Source: Opitutus sp. GAS368 (lineage in GTDB: Bacteria; Verrucomicrobiota; Verrucomicrobiia; Opitutales; UBA953). From it: a stretch of 58,943 bases of DNA. The position numbers were made by a program, and so were the translations under genes. Location of the stretch: positions 1-58,943 of the forward strand of contig CAMBGQ010000006.1 of NCBI GenBank assembly GCA_945866215.1. Reading direction: 5' to 3'. Under the pieces are notes generated by a model. It worked only from the letters and a program-made list of their open reading frames with translations. It was not told the origin of the DNA and made no database searches. Of this stretch, positions 36,594 through 45,823 are shown in pieces; the first letter of the stretch is position 1; every line of letters starts with the position of its first letter.

Positions 36594-37220
36594 TTAGTTT
36601 TTGGCGCGCGCGAGGACCTTGTTGAGGCCGTCTTCCGAGATCAGGATGCGCGGCGTGCGTACGAGATCGAGGGCGTTGAGGTTAGAAGAGTTGGAGAAGA
36701 TTGCGCGGCTCAGGTTGCGGCTGGCGCGAACGACGTTGTCAGACCAAGTGGTGTCGACGACGAGGAGGCGCTTGCCGGCGGGGCTCACGTTGGTGAGCAC
36801 CTGGGCGAAGAGCGTGGTCTTGGGCTGGGCGACCTCGAATTTCTCGATGACCGAGATGCCGCCGTCGGCGGCGAGCTCGAAGAGCGCGCGCTGGAGGGCG
36901 ATCTTCTTGGCCTGAGCGGTGATGGTCTTAGACCAGTCGCGCGGGCGGGGGCCGAAGACGACTCCACCCTTGAACATCTGGGGGGCGCGCTTGTCGCCGT
37001 GGCGGGAACCGCCGGAACCCTTCTGCGGCAGGACCTTCTTGCCCGAACCGGCGACTTCGCCGTAGTCCTTGGTCTTGGAGGTTCCCTGACGCTTGTTGGC
37101 CTGGTAGGAGACGATGACCTGCTTGAGCAGGGCGACGCCCTTGGAACCTTCGAAGGAAGGAATATCGAATTCCTTTTCGGTGAAGGCGGAGCCGTCGGAC
37201 TTGTAAACTTTGAGCTTCAT
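36594..37220 (-). CDS. rplD: 50S ribosomal protein uL4
   Basis: The product is 208 aa. The tunnel loop KRQGTSKTKDYGEVAGSGKK and GSGGSRHGDKRAPQMFKGGV are the strongest signatures. In E. coli uL4 also represses the S10 operon by acting on the leader RNA; here a structured intergenic element lies before rplC (37894-37932), so an analogous control is possible but unproven. Confidence 0.98.
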   Translation of the reverse strand: MKLKVYKSDGSAFTEKEFDIPSFEGSKGVALLKQVIVSYQANKRQGTSKTKDYGEVAGSGKKVLPQKGSGGSRHGDKRAPQMFKGGVVFGPRPRDWSKTITAQAKKIALQRALFELAADGGISVIEKFEVAQPKTTLFAQVLTNVSPAGKRLLVVDTTWSDNVVRASRNLSRAIFSNSSNLNALDLVRTPRILISEDGLNKVLARAKN

Positions 37221-37241
37221 GGCGCTGAGATTCGAGGTGGG

Positions 37242-37883
37242 TTACTTGGCGGCGATGGCCTTCTTGGCCGGACGCACGAGGACGACCTCGCCATTGGCGC
37301 CAGGGAAGCTGCCCTTGATGAGGAGGAGGTTCTTCTCGGCGAGGACCTGAACGACGCGGAGATTCTGGACGGTACGCTGTACCTGGCCCATGTGGCCCGG
37401 CATGCGCTTGCCCTTAAAGACGTGACCCGGAGTCTGTCGCATGCCGATCGAACCGATACGGCGGTGCATCATGTGACCGTGGGAATCCGGCTGGCCATCC
37501 ATGTTGTGGCGCTTGACGACGCCCTGGAAGCCGCGGCCCTTGACGGTGCCGATAACGTCGACCATCTCGCCCGCCGTGAACTTCTCGACGGTGATGACGT
37601 CTCCAACCTTGGCCTGCGTGGCGCCGGCTTGGCGGATTTCGTGGAGATGGGTATGCGGAGCGACGCCCGCCTTGCGGAGGTGGCCGATCTCGCCAGCCGT
37701 CATGCGGCTTTCCTTCTGGGGACCGAAGGCGATCTGGACGGCATCGTAGCCATCCTTGTCGACGGTCTTGACTTGGGTGACCGGGCAAGGACCGGCTTGG
37801 ACGACCGTGACGGGGACGAGGTTGTTGTCCGCGTCGTAGACTTGGGTCATTCCGATTTTCTTACCGAGTAGCTGGTGTTTCAT
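37242..37883 (-). CDS. rplC: 50S ribosomal protein uL3
   Basis: The product is 213 aa: MKHQLLGKKIGMTQVYDADN, GTVKGRGFQGVVKRHNMDGQ, SHGHMMHRRIGSIGMRQTPG and RMPGHMGQVQRTVQNLRVV. uL3 starts 50S assembly. The gene is separated from rpsJ by 142 bp, the largest gap within the ribosomal block, and that gap contains a compact hairpin structure. Confidence 0.98.
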   Translation of the reverse strand: MKHQLLGKKIGMTQVYDADNNLVPVTVVQAGPCPVTQVKTVDKDGYDAVQIAFGPQKESRMTAGEIGHLRKAGVAPHTHLHEIRQAGATQAKVGDVITVEKFTAGEMVDVIGTVKGRGFQGVVKRHNMDGQPDSHGHMMHRRIGSIGMRQTPGHVFKGKRMPGHMGQVQRTVQNLRVVQVLAEKNLLLIKGSFPGANGEVVLVRPAKKAIAAK

Positions 37884-37893
37884 TTTCTAAGAG

Positions 37894-37932
37894 GCAGGTG
37901 GCGTTTCCGCCGTTTGGTCATTGCTGACCTGC
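37894..37932 (-). promoter_or_regulatory. Structured leader RNA before rplC
   Basis: In the RNA sense (minus strand) GCAGGT (37932-37927) can pair with ACCTGC (37899-37894). Inside are two small hairpins with GNRA-type loops: GGTCA-GCAA-TGACC (37929-37916) and GGCG-GAAA-CGCC (37911-37900). The first overlaps the outer stem, so the two folds compete. The element ends about 10 nt before the rplC ATG, where no Shine-Dalgarno is visible. It may be an autoregulatory site of the S10 genes; this is inference. Confidence 0.4.
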
Positions 37933-38025
37933 ATTAGGCTTGGGATTTCCTTACGGAATCTTGGTCCTGGGTGCGGGGCTTTGACGGCCTGCGTTGGGTT
38001 GGAGTTAAGGTGGAGGGTTGAGGAG

Positions 38026-38334
38026 TTAGACTACGATGTTGATGTCAACCCCAGAAGGCAGGTTGAGCTTTTTCAGCTCATCCACGGTCTGGGCGTTGGG
38101 CTCCATGATCTCGATTAGGCGCTTGTGGGTGCGGATCTCGAACTGGTCCATGGACTTCTTGTCCACGTGGGGCGAACGGTTGACGGTCAGGCGGGAGATG
38201 TCGGTCGGCAGCGGCACAGGGCCGGTGACGCGGGCGCCGGTGCGCTTGGCGGTGTCGACGATCTCATTGGCGGACTGGTCGACCATGCGGTAGTCGAAGC
38301 CTTTGAGCTTGATGCGGATTTTGGTGCGAGCCAT
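38026..38334 (-). CDS. rpsJ: 30S ribosomal protein uS10
   Basis: The product is 102 aa: [20 protein letters not shown], then [20 protein letters not shown] and the loop [17 protein letters not shown]. It also serves as NusE in antitermination complexes. It lies 23 bp after fusA with no tuf between them, fusing the str and S10 operons. Confidence 0.98.
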   Translation of the reverse strand: MARTKIRIKLKGFDYRMVDQSANEIVDTAKRTGARVTGPVPLPTDISRLTVNRSPHVDKKSMDQFEIRTHKRLIEIMEPNAQTVDELKKLNLPSGVDINIVV

Positions 38335-38357
38335 CGGGAAGGATTGGGGTAGGGAGA

Positions 38358-40523
38358 TTAGGTGCGGGCCGGGGCGCGGGCCGAGGTCTCGACGACCTGC
38401 TTGAGGATCTGGGCGGGGACCTGCTCGTAGTTGGCAGGCTCCATGGAGAAGGAGGCGCGACCCTTGGAGAGGGAGCGGACATCCGTGGCGTAACCAAACA
38501 TCTCCGCCAGCGGAACGCGGGCATCGATGTTACAAAGGCCCATCTTGGTTTCCATGCCCTGAATCTGACCGCGGCGGCGGTTAAGGTCGCCCATGATGTC
38601 GCCCTGGTACTCTTCCGGGGTGACGACTTCGACCTTCATGATGGGCTCGAGGAGGATCGGCTTAGCGTCCTTCATGGCTTCCTTGAAAGCGAAGATGCCG
38701 GCCATCTTGAATGCCATTTCGTTCGAGTCCACTTCGTGGAAAGAACCGAAGACGATGCGGGCCTTGAAGTTGATTACGGGGTAGCCTGCGACGGTTCCGT
38801 TGTTGGCGGCTTCACGGATGCCTTCGATGGAGGGCTTGATGAATTCCTTGGGGATGACGCCACCGACGATCTCACTGATAACTTCCTCGCTCTTTTCGCC
38901 AGGAACGCGCGTGGCAACGGGGTTGGGTTCAAGCTTGATTTCAACGTGACCATACTGACCACGACCACCCGACTGGCGGATGAACTTACCCACGCCTTCC
39001 GAGGCCAGGTTGATGGTTTCGCGGTAGGAAATCTGCGGCTTGCCGGACTTAGCCTCGACCTTGAACTCGCGCTTAAGGCGGTCGACGATGATTTCGAGGT
39101 GAAGCTCACCCATGCCCGAAATCAGGGTCTGTCCCGTTTCTGGGTTGGAGGTCACCCGGAAAGTAGGATCTTCCTGGGCGAGACGCTGCAGGCCGATGGA
39201 GAGGCGCTCTTGGTCACCCTTCGAGTTCGGCTCGATGGACATCGAGATGACGGGCTCGGCGAAGGTGGTCTTCTCCAGAATGAGGTCGTCCTCGGCGGTG
39301 AGGGTGTCGCCGGTAGCGATGTCCTTCGGGCCGATGATCGCGCAGATGTCGCCGGAGTAGGCGACGTCGATCTCTTCGCGGTCCATCGCGCGCAAAAGCA
39401 CGATACGCGAGATGCGCTCGTTCTTGCGGGTGCGGGGATTATAAAGAGCCTCGCCCTTCTTGAGCTGGCCGCGGTACACGCGGTAGAAGACGAGCTGCCC
39501 GACGTGGGGGTCGGACCAAAGTTTGAAGCACAGACCGGTGACCTTGGCCTTGTCGTCTGGACCGATGGTGATTTCCGTGTCGCCGTCGTCGGTGAAAGCC
39601 TTCTGCCCGCGCATGTCGATCGGGGACGGCAGGAAGTCGACGACGCAGTCGAGGAGCATCTGCACACCCTTGTTCTTGAAGGCGGAACCGGGGATGACGC
39701 CGATGAAGTTGAGCGAGAGGGTGGCTTTACGGATACCCGTGCGCATTTCTTCGACGGTCACTTCGTGGCCGTCGAGGTATTTGGAAGCGAGGGTATCATC
39801 GAAGTCCGCGAGGCCTTCGATAAGCTTGGTGCGCCAGAGCTTGGCTTCTTCCTTCTGGTTCTCGGGAATTTCGATTACGTCAAACTTCATCCCCTTCGGG
39901 TCGGTCTCGTCGTAAAGGTAGGCGGTGTTCTTGATCAGGTCGATCATGCCCTTGAATTCTTCGCCTTGGCCGATCGGAATGAAGAGGGGGTGGGCGTTGC
40001 CCTTAAGCTTCTCGCGGATGTCGTCGACGGCCCCGAAGTAATCGGCGCCAGTGCGGTCCATCTTATTGACGAAGGCAACGCGCGGGACGCCGTACTTATT
40101 CATCTGGCGCCAGACGGTCTCGGACTGGGGCTGCACGCCGGCGACGGCGCAGAAGACGGCGACGGCGCCATCCAGGACGCGGAGCGAGCGCTCGACCTCG
40201 GCCGTGAAGTCCACGTGGCCCGGGGTGTCGATGATGTTGATGCGGTGATCGATGTTCGCGAAATGGCCTTCCTTGGTCTTCCAGCCAGCCGAGATGGCGG
40301 CCGCGGTGATCGTGATGCCACGCTCGCGCTCCTGCTCCATCCAGTCGGTGGTGGCGGTGCCGTCATGCACCTCGCCCATCTTGTGCACCACGCCGGTGTA
40401 GAAGAGGATACGCTCCGTCGTGGTCGTCTTGCCGGCGTCGATGTGCGCGGCGATCCCGATATTGCGCGTGTGCTCCAGAGGATACGCACGGGCAGCGGAG
40501 TTAAATTCGGATAGTTTGGCCAT
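38358..40523 (-). CDS. fusA: Elongation factor G
   Basis: The product is 721 aa. G1 is [16 protein letters not shown]2 [15 protein letters not shown]3 [16 protein letters not shown] and G4 [10 protein letters not shown]. Domains II to V follow, including [20 protein letters not shown] and [19 protein letters not shown]. It translocates tRNA and mRNA on the ribosome. Length and motifs are those of the canonical EF-G, not EF-G2. It lies 39 bp after rpsG. Confidence 0.98.
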   Translation of the reverse strand: MAKLSEFNSAARAYPLEHTRNIGIAAHIDAGKTTTTERILFYTGVVHKMGEVHDGTATTDWMEQERERGITITAAAISAGWKTKEGHFANIDHRINIIDTPGHVDFTAEVERSLRVLDGAVAVFCAVAGVQPQSETVWRQMNKYGVPRVAFVNKMDRTGADYFGAVDDIREKLKGNAHPLFIPIGQGEEFKGMIDLIKNTAYLYDETDPKGMKFDVIEIPENQKEEAKLWRTKLIEGLADFDDTLASKYLDGHEVTVEEMRTGIRKATLSLNFIGVIPGSAFKNKGVQMLLDCVVDFLPSPIDMRGQKAFTDDGDTEITIGPDDKAKVTGLCFKLWSDPHVGQLVFYRVYRGQLKKGEALYNPRTRKNERISRIVLLRAMDREEIDVAYSGDICAIIGPKDIATGDTLTAEDDLILEKTTFAEPVISMSIEPNSKGDQERLSIGLQRLAQEDPTFRVTSNPETGQTLISGMGELHLEIIVDRLKREFKVEAKSGKPQISYRETINLASEGVGKFIRQSGGRGQYGHVEIKLEPNPVATRVPGEKSEEVISEIVGGVIPKEFIKPSIEGIREAANNGTVAGYPVINFKARIVFGSFHEVDSNEMAFKMAGIFAFKEAMKDAKPILLEPIMKVEVVTPEEYQGDIMGDLNRRRGQIQGMETKMGLCNIDARVPLAEMFGYATDVRSLSKGRASFSMEPANYEQVPAQILKQVVETSARAPART

Positions 40524-40562
40524 GGACGGAACCGTTGAGTGGGTAGCGAAATTACCGGCGGA

Positions 40563-41036
40563 TTACCACTTGAGGTGGGCGAAGGCCTTGTTGGCCTGGG
40601 CCATCTTGTGCGTCTCTTCGCGCTTCTTCACCACGTTGCCGGTGTTGTTGTAAGCGTCGACGATCTCGGCAGCGAGGGCGTCGGACATCGTGGTGCCCTT
40701 GCGGCCGGCAGCGGCGGCGGCGACCCAGCGCAGGGCGATGCTGTTCTGACGTTCGGCGGAAACTTCGACCGGGACTTGGTAGGTGGCGCCACCGACGCGA
40801 CGGCTCTTTACTTCGAGCTTCGGACGGCAGTTTTCGAGCGCGCCGAGCATCAACTCGACGGGATTGCCCTTCATCAACTTTTCGCTGACCTTCTCGATTG
40901 CACCGTAGACGATGCCTTGGGCGATGGATTTCTTGCCCGACTTCATCACGACGTTGATGAGCTGGCTGATGAGGACGGAGCCGTAGCGGGCATCCGGAAG
41001 ATGGGCGCGCTTGGCTGCTTTGCGACGACGAGACAT
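40563..41036 (-). CDS. rpsG: 30S ribosomal protein uS7
   Basis: The product is 157 aa: MSRRRKAAKRAHLPDARYGS, VMKSGKKSIAQGIVYGAIE, NCRPKLEVKSRRVGGATYQV and EETHKMAQANKAFAHLKW. uS7 nucleates the 30S head and, in E. coli, represses the str operon. It lies 27 bp after rpsL. Confidence 0.98.
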   Translation of the reverse strand: MSRRRKAAKRAHLPDARYGSVLISQLINVVMKSGKKSIAQGIVYGAIEKVSEKLMKGNPVELMLGALENCRPKLEVKSRRVGGATYQVPVEVSAERQNSIALRWVAAAAAGRKGTTMSDALAAEIVDAYNNTGNVVKKREETHKMAQANKAFAHLKW

Positions 41037-41063
41037 GGGCTGGGTAAGTTGGGTGCGAAAAGA

Positions 41064-41447
41064 TTAGGCCTTCTTTTCCTTCGGACGCTTGACGCCGTAC
41101 TTGGAACGGGAGCGACGACGCTTCTCGACGCCCGAGCAGTCGAGGGGACCGCGGACGATGTGGTAGCGCACCCCGGGCAAATCCTTCACGCGGCCGCCGC
41201 GGACGAGGACGACGGAGTGCTCCTGGAGCTTATGGCCTTCGTCCGGGATGTAGGAAATGACTTCCTGGCCGTTCGTAAGGCGCACCTTGGCGACCTTGCG
41301 CTGGGCGGAATTGGGCTTCTTCGGCGTGCGGATCATGACCTGCACGCAGACGCCGCGGCGGAAGGGCGAGTTATTCAAGGCAGGCGACTTCGACTTGGCC
41401 TTGGGTTGGACACGCGGTTTACGGACGAGTTGGTTGATGGTAGGCAT
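41064..41447 (-). CDS. rpsL: 30S ribosomal protein uS12
   Basis: The product is 127 aa from the ATG at 41447 ([20 protein letters not shown]), preceded by GAGG at good spacing; an upstream in-frame ATG at 41483 is rejected. The accuracy-centre lysines are unmutated: TPKKPNSA (K43 equivalent) and [12 protein letters not shown] (K88 equivalent), so streptomycin resistance through rpsL is not indicated. First gene of the superoperon. Confidence 0.98.
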   Translation of the reverse strand: MPTINQLVRKPRVQPKAKSKSPALNNSPFRRGVCVQVMIRTPKKPNSAQRKVAKVRLTNGQEVISYIPDEGHKLQEHSVVLVRGGRVKDLPGVRYHIVRGPLDCSGVEKRRRSRSKYGVKRPKEKKA

Positions 41448-41478
41448 GGACCTCGGTAAATAGGGAAAAGAGGGTTTG

Positions 41479-41506
41479 GGCATAGGGGTCGAGCACCCTC
41501 ATGCAA
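41479..41506 (-). promoter_or_regulatory. Candidate promoter of the rpsL-led superoperon
   Basis: The minus strand has TTGCAT (41506-41501), a 16-bp spacer and TATGCC (41484-41479), placing a start near 41472, about 25 nt before the rpsL ATG. An A+T-rich stretch just upstream (41519-41541) could act as an UP element. Boxes are imperfect but the position is right. Confidence 0.4.
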
Positions 41507-41618
41507 GCGGAAAGTGCTCGGATTTTAAGGTTTCTTTACTCCCCGCTCGGGTCCGACCCGCCTTCGTCTTTTTTTGCGGGACAAATCTGATGCCCGTGCC
41601 ATTACTCCAACCCCGCTC

Positions 41619-43391
41619 ATGTCGCCCGCCCGCCTGACTCTCGCCCTCCTTCTTGGGATGGCTTCGCTCACGGGCTTGGCTCAGACCTCCCCGGCCGCCC
41701 CACCCGCCCCCCTGCCCGCCAGCAAGGCGTCTGAAGAAGACGCTGAAGTCATCGTTTTAGCAGGCCTTCCCCAGTTGAAGGATAAAGAGGCCATCCTCAG
41801 CTACGCCCGCCAGACCTACATCAAAGCCGAACTGATCAAGGACAAGGCGCTGCTTGAAATCATCCGGCTTTCCCTGGCCAAAATTGAAGATCAGCCCGAA
41901 AAATCAGCCCAAATCCGTCAAACACACCTAAACCAGCTCGCCGATTATTTCACCAAACAGGCGATGGCCGCCCAAGAGGCCGGCCAAATGGAAGACGCCC
42001 TCCACCTCGCCCAAGTCGCGATTCGGTGCAACCCAGGCAATGCTAAGGCTAAGTTGTTCTACGCCAACTTTTTACATAATGTCGCTGGGCGTACCGATGA
42101 CGGGATCCAGACCCTCAAACATGGCTTGGAATACCTCCCCGTCGACGACCCCCTGACCAAGGACTATCTCGAACGCTATTTTCAGCTGCTCCAAGCCCGG
42201 GAACGCGATCAGGAGGTCATCGACGAGAGCCTGAAACTGATGCAGGCCAGCCCCAACATGCCGGCCTACATGCGGGACTCGCTCTCGATGGCGGCGGCGA
42301 CGTCGATGTATTGGACGGGGCGATACCCCGACGCGGTCAATATGATCAACTCCCGCGTCCTGGATGCGCAGCCCAGTGGCTTGCTCCTCAAGGCCCGCGC
42401 GCTTTTCGAAGGCGGCAAGACCCAAGAGTCGCTCCGCCTACTCGAACAAAAGACCTCCAGCTTCAAAGGCGCCAGCCGCGATGCGGTGCTCTCCCAGCTC
42501 GCCCGCTTCCACATCCTGCTGGGTCAACACAAGATGGCGCTGGCGGTCACGCAGGAACGCATCGCGGCCGACGAGAAGGCGCCCTTTCCCCAGATCCAGA
42601 AACTACAGCTCCAAGACCGTCTCGGCCTGAAAGATGATTTTGATAAGCAGTTGCGGCTGATCTTCGCGAACTACGCCGGCAACTCCGCCCCAATGATCGC
42701 GCTCGCCAACTTCGCCGCCGAAAAAGGTTATGCCGAAATCACCGGCGCCCTCGCCAACTCCGCCGTGCAGCAAGGCCTCGAACGCGCGACCTTCGCCGCG
42801 CTCCACCTGGAGGCCATCCTCAACGGACCCGACCCCGGCTTGCTCATCGTGCAACACCAGCAGATCCTCGCGGCGGATAGGACCTTTTTCAAATCCAACG
42901 AGATCATCGTGCAGGCGCTCGTCGGCATCGCGTACCACGCACGCCCGAAATCCGACGCGGTGATCACCAAGCGGGACCGCGACATCGGGGACCGCTATCT
43001 TGCGGAGTTCCTCAAATCCAAGGACCTCGGCCCCGAAGCCTATCGCTCCGTCGGCCGTCATCTTCGCACGGTCCGCGCCGGCGAGGCCGCGGTGCGCGTG
43101 CTCGAAACCGGCGTCAACCTCTTCCCGCGCTACGCGCAGCTGCGCTCCGAATATATCTCCGCCCGCATCCTCGCCGGCCAGACCGAAAGCTACGGCACGC
43201 GCAAATCCGTCGCCGACGAGCTTGAGCTGCTCCTCACCCTGCGCCGGCCGTCGCCGGCCATCTGGCAGGAGGCGGTCGCGTGGCTGCGTTCCGAAGCGAA
43301 TTTGCCGCCCGAACGCCGGCGCCGGCTCGAGGCCATGATGTCCCCACTGATCCGCAGCAACCTCGACCCCGACGCGCTCGCCGGACGCTGA
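41619..43391 (+). CDS. Secreted TPR-like repeat protein
   Basis: The product is 590 aa from the ATG at 41619 (MSPARLTLALLLGMASLTGLA), chosen because it begins a signal peptide; a Pro/Ala-rich linker follows. The rest is almost entirely alpha-helical with TPR-type repeats, e.g. AMAAQEAGQMEDALHLAQVA near residue 120, GRTDDGIQTLKHGLEYLP and AAATSMYWTGRYPDAVNMI. It probably acts as an envelope scaffold; the specific role is unknown. It is divergent from rpsL, with 171 bp between them, and 7 bp upstream of sufE. Confidence 0.8.
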   Translation: MSPARLTLALLLGMASLTGLAQTSPAAPPAPLPASKASEEDAEVIVLAGLPQLKDKEAILSYARQTYIKAELIKDKALLEIIRLSLAKIEDQPEKSAQIRQTHLNQLADYFTKQAMAAQEAGQMEDALHLAQVAIRCNPGNAKAKLFYANFLHNVAGRTDDGIQTLKHGLEYLPVDDPLTKDYLERYFQLLQARERDQEVIDESLKLMQASPNMPAYMRDSLSMAAATSMYWTGRYPDAVNMINSRVLDAQPSGLLLKARALFEGGKTQESLRLLEQKTSSFKGASRDAVLSQLARFHILLGQHKMALAVTQERIAADEKAPFPQIQKLQLQDRLGLKDDFDKQLRLIFANYAGNSAPMIALANFAAEKGYAEITGALANSAVQQGLERATFAALHLEAILNGPDPGLLIVQHQQILAADRTFFKSNEIIVQALVGIAYHARPKSDAVITKRDRDIGDRYLAEFLKSKDLGPEAYRSVGRHLRTVRAGEAAVRVLETGVNLFPRYAQLRSEYISARILAGQTESYGTRKSVADELELLLTLRRPSPAIWQEAVAWLRSEANLPPERRRRLEAMMSPLIRSNLDPDALAGR

Positions 43392-43398
43392 CCGACCG

Positions 43399-43815
43399 AT
43401 GACGCTGACCCGCCGACGCGAAGAACTGATCGCCGAGCTCGAACCTTTTGCGGACCATCACGAGCGCTTTCAGTACGTCATCGATCGCGCCAAGTCCGCC
43501 CCCACCCTGCCGGCCGAGCTACGGCTCGACGCCTTCCTTATCGAAGGCTGCACCTCCAACCTCTGGCTGGTGCCCTCCCTCGAAGATGGCATCTGTCGTT
43601 TTCGCTGCGACGCCGATTCGCTCATCACGAAAGGCGTCGCGAGCCTGGTCTGCGCCTTCTATGACGGAGCCCCAGCGAAGGAAGTCGCCGCCACGGATGC
43701 GGATTTCCTTTCCGCGGTCGGCATCACGCAGCACCTTTCGCCCAACCGCCGCAACGGGCTCGCGAGCCTCGTCGGACGAATCCGCGCCTTCGGCCGGGCC
43801 GCCGCCTCTGTCTGA
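43399..43815 (+). CDS. sufE: Fe-S cluster assembly sulfur acceptor SufE
   Basis: The product is 138 aa. SufE takes persulfide sulfur from SufS. The acceptor cysteine is Cys51 in FLIEGCTSNLWL, matching the family EGCxSxxW. ADSLITKGVASLVCAFYDG and GITQHLSPNRRNGLASLVGR follow as in E. coli SufE. No sufS or sufBCD is within the window. The start is 7 bp after the TPR gene stop, so cotranscription is likely. Confidence 0.95.
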   Translation: MTLTRRREELIAELEPFADHHERFQYVIDRAKSAPTLPAELRLDAFLIEGCTSNLWLVPSLEDGICRFRCDADSLITKGVASLVCAFYDGAPAKEVAATDADFLSAVGITQHLSPNRRNGLASLVGRIRAFGRAAASV

Positions 43816-43848
43816 TAGGGCCTATCGCCGCGGCTAAAGAACGCCGAT

Positions 43849-43893
43849 ATGAGCGCTTGGGATTTGCACCTCGGCCGATGTCGCTTGAAATGA
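43849..43893 (+). CDS. Possible 14-residue leader ORF before heme A synthase gene
   Basis: ATG at 43849 opens MSAWDLHLGRCRLK and stops 4 nt before the ctaA start. It contains a His and a Cys. It could be a leader peptide coupled to ctaA or simply chance; there is no conserved family, and short ORFs of this size are common. The remaining sequence between sufE and ctaA holds only a short palindrome near 43813-43826. Confidence 0.15.
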   Translation: MSAWDLHLGRCRLK

Positions 43894-43897
43894 AAGC

Positions 43898-44839
43898 ATG
43901 AGTCAGCCGGCCTCCACCCTGCCCGACCGTTATCTTTTCGGCTTGTGCCTGCTGGCGCTCGCCTGGTCCGTGCTGGTCCTCCAAGCCGGCGGTTTCACCA
44001 CGAGCATCCGCGCCGGTATGGCGTTCCTGGACTGGCCACTCTCCAACGGCTCAATCAACCCGCCGGGCTGGCTGACGGATATCGATAAGTTCGCCGAACA
44101 TTCCCATCGGCTCGCCGCCACCGGCCTCGGCCTTTTCGCCATCGTGATCGCGGTGGCCCATCGGCTTCGCGAGACCCGTCGCGCCATCCGCCTCGCGGCG
44201 TATGCGCTCCTTGGGCTGGTGGTGTTCCAAGGGCTGCTCGGCGGCCTGCGGGTGCTCCTCGACAACCTCAACATCGGCGGCGAAGGGAACTTCAAGGCGA
44301 CGGCCTTCGGCGTCGGCCACGCGGTCAACGCCCAGCTCACGCTCGCCTTGCTCGCCTTCATCGCCCTCACGCACAGCGCCTCCTGGCATCAGGCCCGCCG
44401 GTCGGCTCCGCCGGCGCTCTTCCGGACGGGTGCCTTCGCCGCCGCCGTCACGCTCGCGGTCATCGTGGCCGGAGCCGTGATGCGCCAAGGGCAGTTTACC
44501 CTTTGGGTCGCCTCCTCGAGCGAAGCCCTGTTCATTCCCTCGATCGGCACAGGAACCGCTTGGTGGGTCAATCTCTTGCACCGCGGCGGGGCGATTTTGG
44601 CCGGTATCTCCGTGTGCTATTTCGCTCTGCAGCTGGCTCGCCACGGCTTTCCCCTCCTCCGCTGGGCCACCTTGGTCGCGCTCGTCTTCCTCCAAGTCCT
44701 GCTCGGCATCCTCAGCCTCCAGCTCTACGACAATCCGCACGTCCGGACGGTGCACCTCATCATCGGCGCGGTCCTTTTCTCCTCCCTCTGCGCGGCGGTA
44801 ATGCTGGCCCGGCGTAGCGCTGAGCCGGCCGTAGCCTGA
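43898..44839 (+). CDS. ctaA: Heme A synthase (COX15/CtaA)
   Basis: The product is 313 aa with eight predicted transmembrane helices. It oxidises heme O to heme A for cytochrome oxidase. The heme-ligand histidines sit in FAEHSHRLAATG, GVGHAVNAQLTLAL, LLHRGGAILAG and VHLIIGAVLFS. FTTSIRAGMAFLDWPLSNGS corresponds to the family's T(R/S)(L/S)TGAGMSxxDWP motif. It is followed by ctaB 53 bp later; oxidase subunits are not in the window. Confidence 0.93.
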   Translation: MSQPASTLPDRYLFGLCLLALAWSVLVLQAGGFTTSIRAGMAFLDWPLSNGSINPPGWLTDIDKFAEHSHRLAATGLGLFAIVIAVAHRLRETRRAIRLAAYALLGLVVFQGLLGGLRVLLDNLNIGGEGNFKATAFGVGHAVNAQLTLALLAFIALTHSASWHQARRSAPPALFRTGAFAAAVTLAVIVAGAVMRQGQFTLWVASSSEALFIPSIGTGTAWWVNLLHRGGAILAGISVCYFALQLARHGFPLLRWATLVALVFLQVLLGILSLQLYDNPHVRTVHLIIGAVLFSSLCAAVMLARRSAEPAVA

Positions 44840-44892
44840 GTCCCGGCGACTGATTTACCTTTAACCTTCAGCGCAAAACCGCCACGAAAGCC

Positions 44893-45819
44893 ATGATGAG
44901 CGAACGTGCCGGATCCGTGCCCGCGGCATACTGGGAGCTGACCAAGCCCCGGCTATCGTTCCTTTCCGTCCTCACGGCGCTGGCCGGCTACTTCTGCAGC
45001 GGGCCCGCGCAGGACACGGACTCACGGGTACTCATCTCCTTGGCCCTCGGCACGGCGCTCGCCGCCGGCGGTTGCGGCGCGATCAACATGTGGTGGGAGA
45101 GCGACGCCGATGCGAAAATGGAACGCACCCGTCATCGCCCTATTCCCGCCGGTATCATCCGCCCCGGCGCGGCCCTGCTCTTCGGCTTGCTGCTACTCGC
45201 GCTCGGGGTCACCACGGTCTGGGTCGGCGCAAATCCACTCGCAGGCGCCCTCACGGCCGCCACCGCCGGCTCCTATCTGCTATTGTATACGCCGCTCAAG
45301 ACGCTCACGTCCTGGTGCACGCTCGTCGGCTCCCTCCCGGGCGCAATCCCGCCGATCATCGGCACCGCGGCAAAGCTCGGCCAAAGCGGCGTGCCGGAGA
45401 TCGACCGCATGGGTTGGCTACTCTTCGCACTCCTTTTCTGCTGGCAGATCCCGCACTTCATGGCCTTGGCCTTCCTCTGGCGCGAAGACTACGCCCGCGG
45501 CGGCTTCAAGGTCGCCACGGTCGGTGATCCGTCCGGCCGCTCCGCCTCCGTCTGGGCAATGGGGTTCATGCTGCCGATGATCTTCGTGGTTGGCGAGATC
45601 GTGCGCACGTTCTTCGATCCCGCCTGCACGGCCTCCCTGAGCGGCTGGGCCAGCCCCTTCCTCTGGATCTCCTTCGGCGCGGGCGCCTGGTTCTTTAAAC
45701 TGACGCTCGAGTTTGCCCTGCCGCTCCGGCGCGCGGCCGTCGCCAAACCCCTCTTCCTCGCCTCGATCCTGTACCTGCCCGTCGTCCTGTTGACTCTGAC
45801 GCTGAACCGGATTTTCTAA
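44893..45819 (+). CDS. ctaB: Protoheme IX farnesyltransferase (heme O synthase)
   Basis: The product is 308 aa (two ATGs in tandem; 44896 is equally possible). It is a UbiA-superfamily protein with about nine helices that adds farnesyl to heme B. Visible are ELTKPRLSFLSVLTALAGYF, the prenyl-diphosphate site NMWWESDADAKMERTRHRPI and the second Asp-rich loop around WREDYARGGFKV. It supplies heme O to CtaA. Confidence 0.96.
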   Translation: MMSERAGSVPAAYWELTKPRLSFLSVLTALAGYFCSGPAQDTDSRVLISLALGTALAAGGCGAINMWWESDADAKMERTRHRPIPAGIIRPGAALLFGLLLLALGVTTVWVGANPLAGALTAATAGSYLLLYTPLKTLTSWCTLVGSLPGAIPPIIGTAAKLGQSGVPEIDRMGWLLFALLFCWQIPHFMALAFLWREDYARGGFKVATVGDPSGRSASVWAMGFMLPMIFVVGEIVRTFFDPACTASLSGWASPFLWISFGAGAWFFKLTLEFALPLRRAAVAKPLFLASILYLPVVLLTLTLNRIF

Positions 45820-45823
45820 GGGC

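Noticed and set aside
38736-40514. A 592-codon open frame antisense to fusA (and others opposite smc, guaA and the NtrC-type gene).
   Set aside because: These are shadows of G+C-rich coding sequence; they have no recognisable domain and the sense genes are certain.
41431-41446. TGGTTGATGGTAGGCA resembles the shared operator (13 of 16 allowed positions).
   Set aside because: It is the coding sequence for the invariant MPTIN start of rpsL, and there is no -24/-12 promoter nearby.
41587-41601. TGGCAC on the minus strand upstream of rpsL as a -24 box.
   Set aside because: The -12 position reads TCAG without the invariant GC; the spacing is otherwise meaningless.
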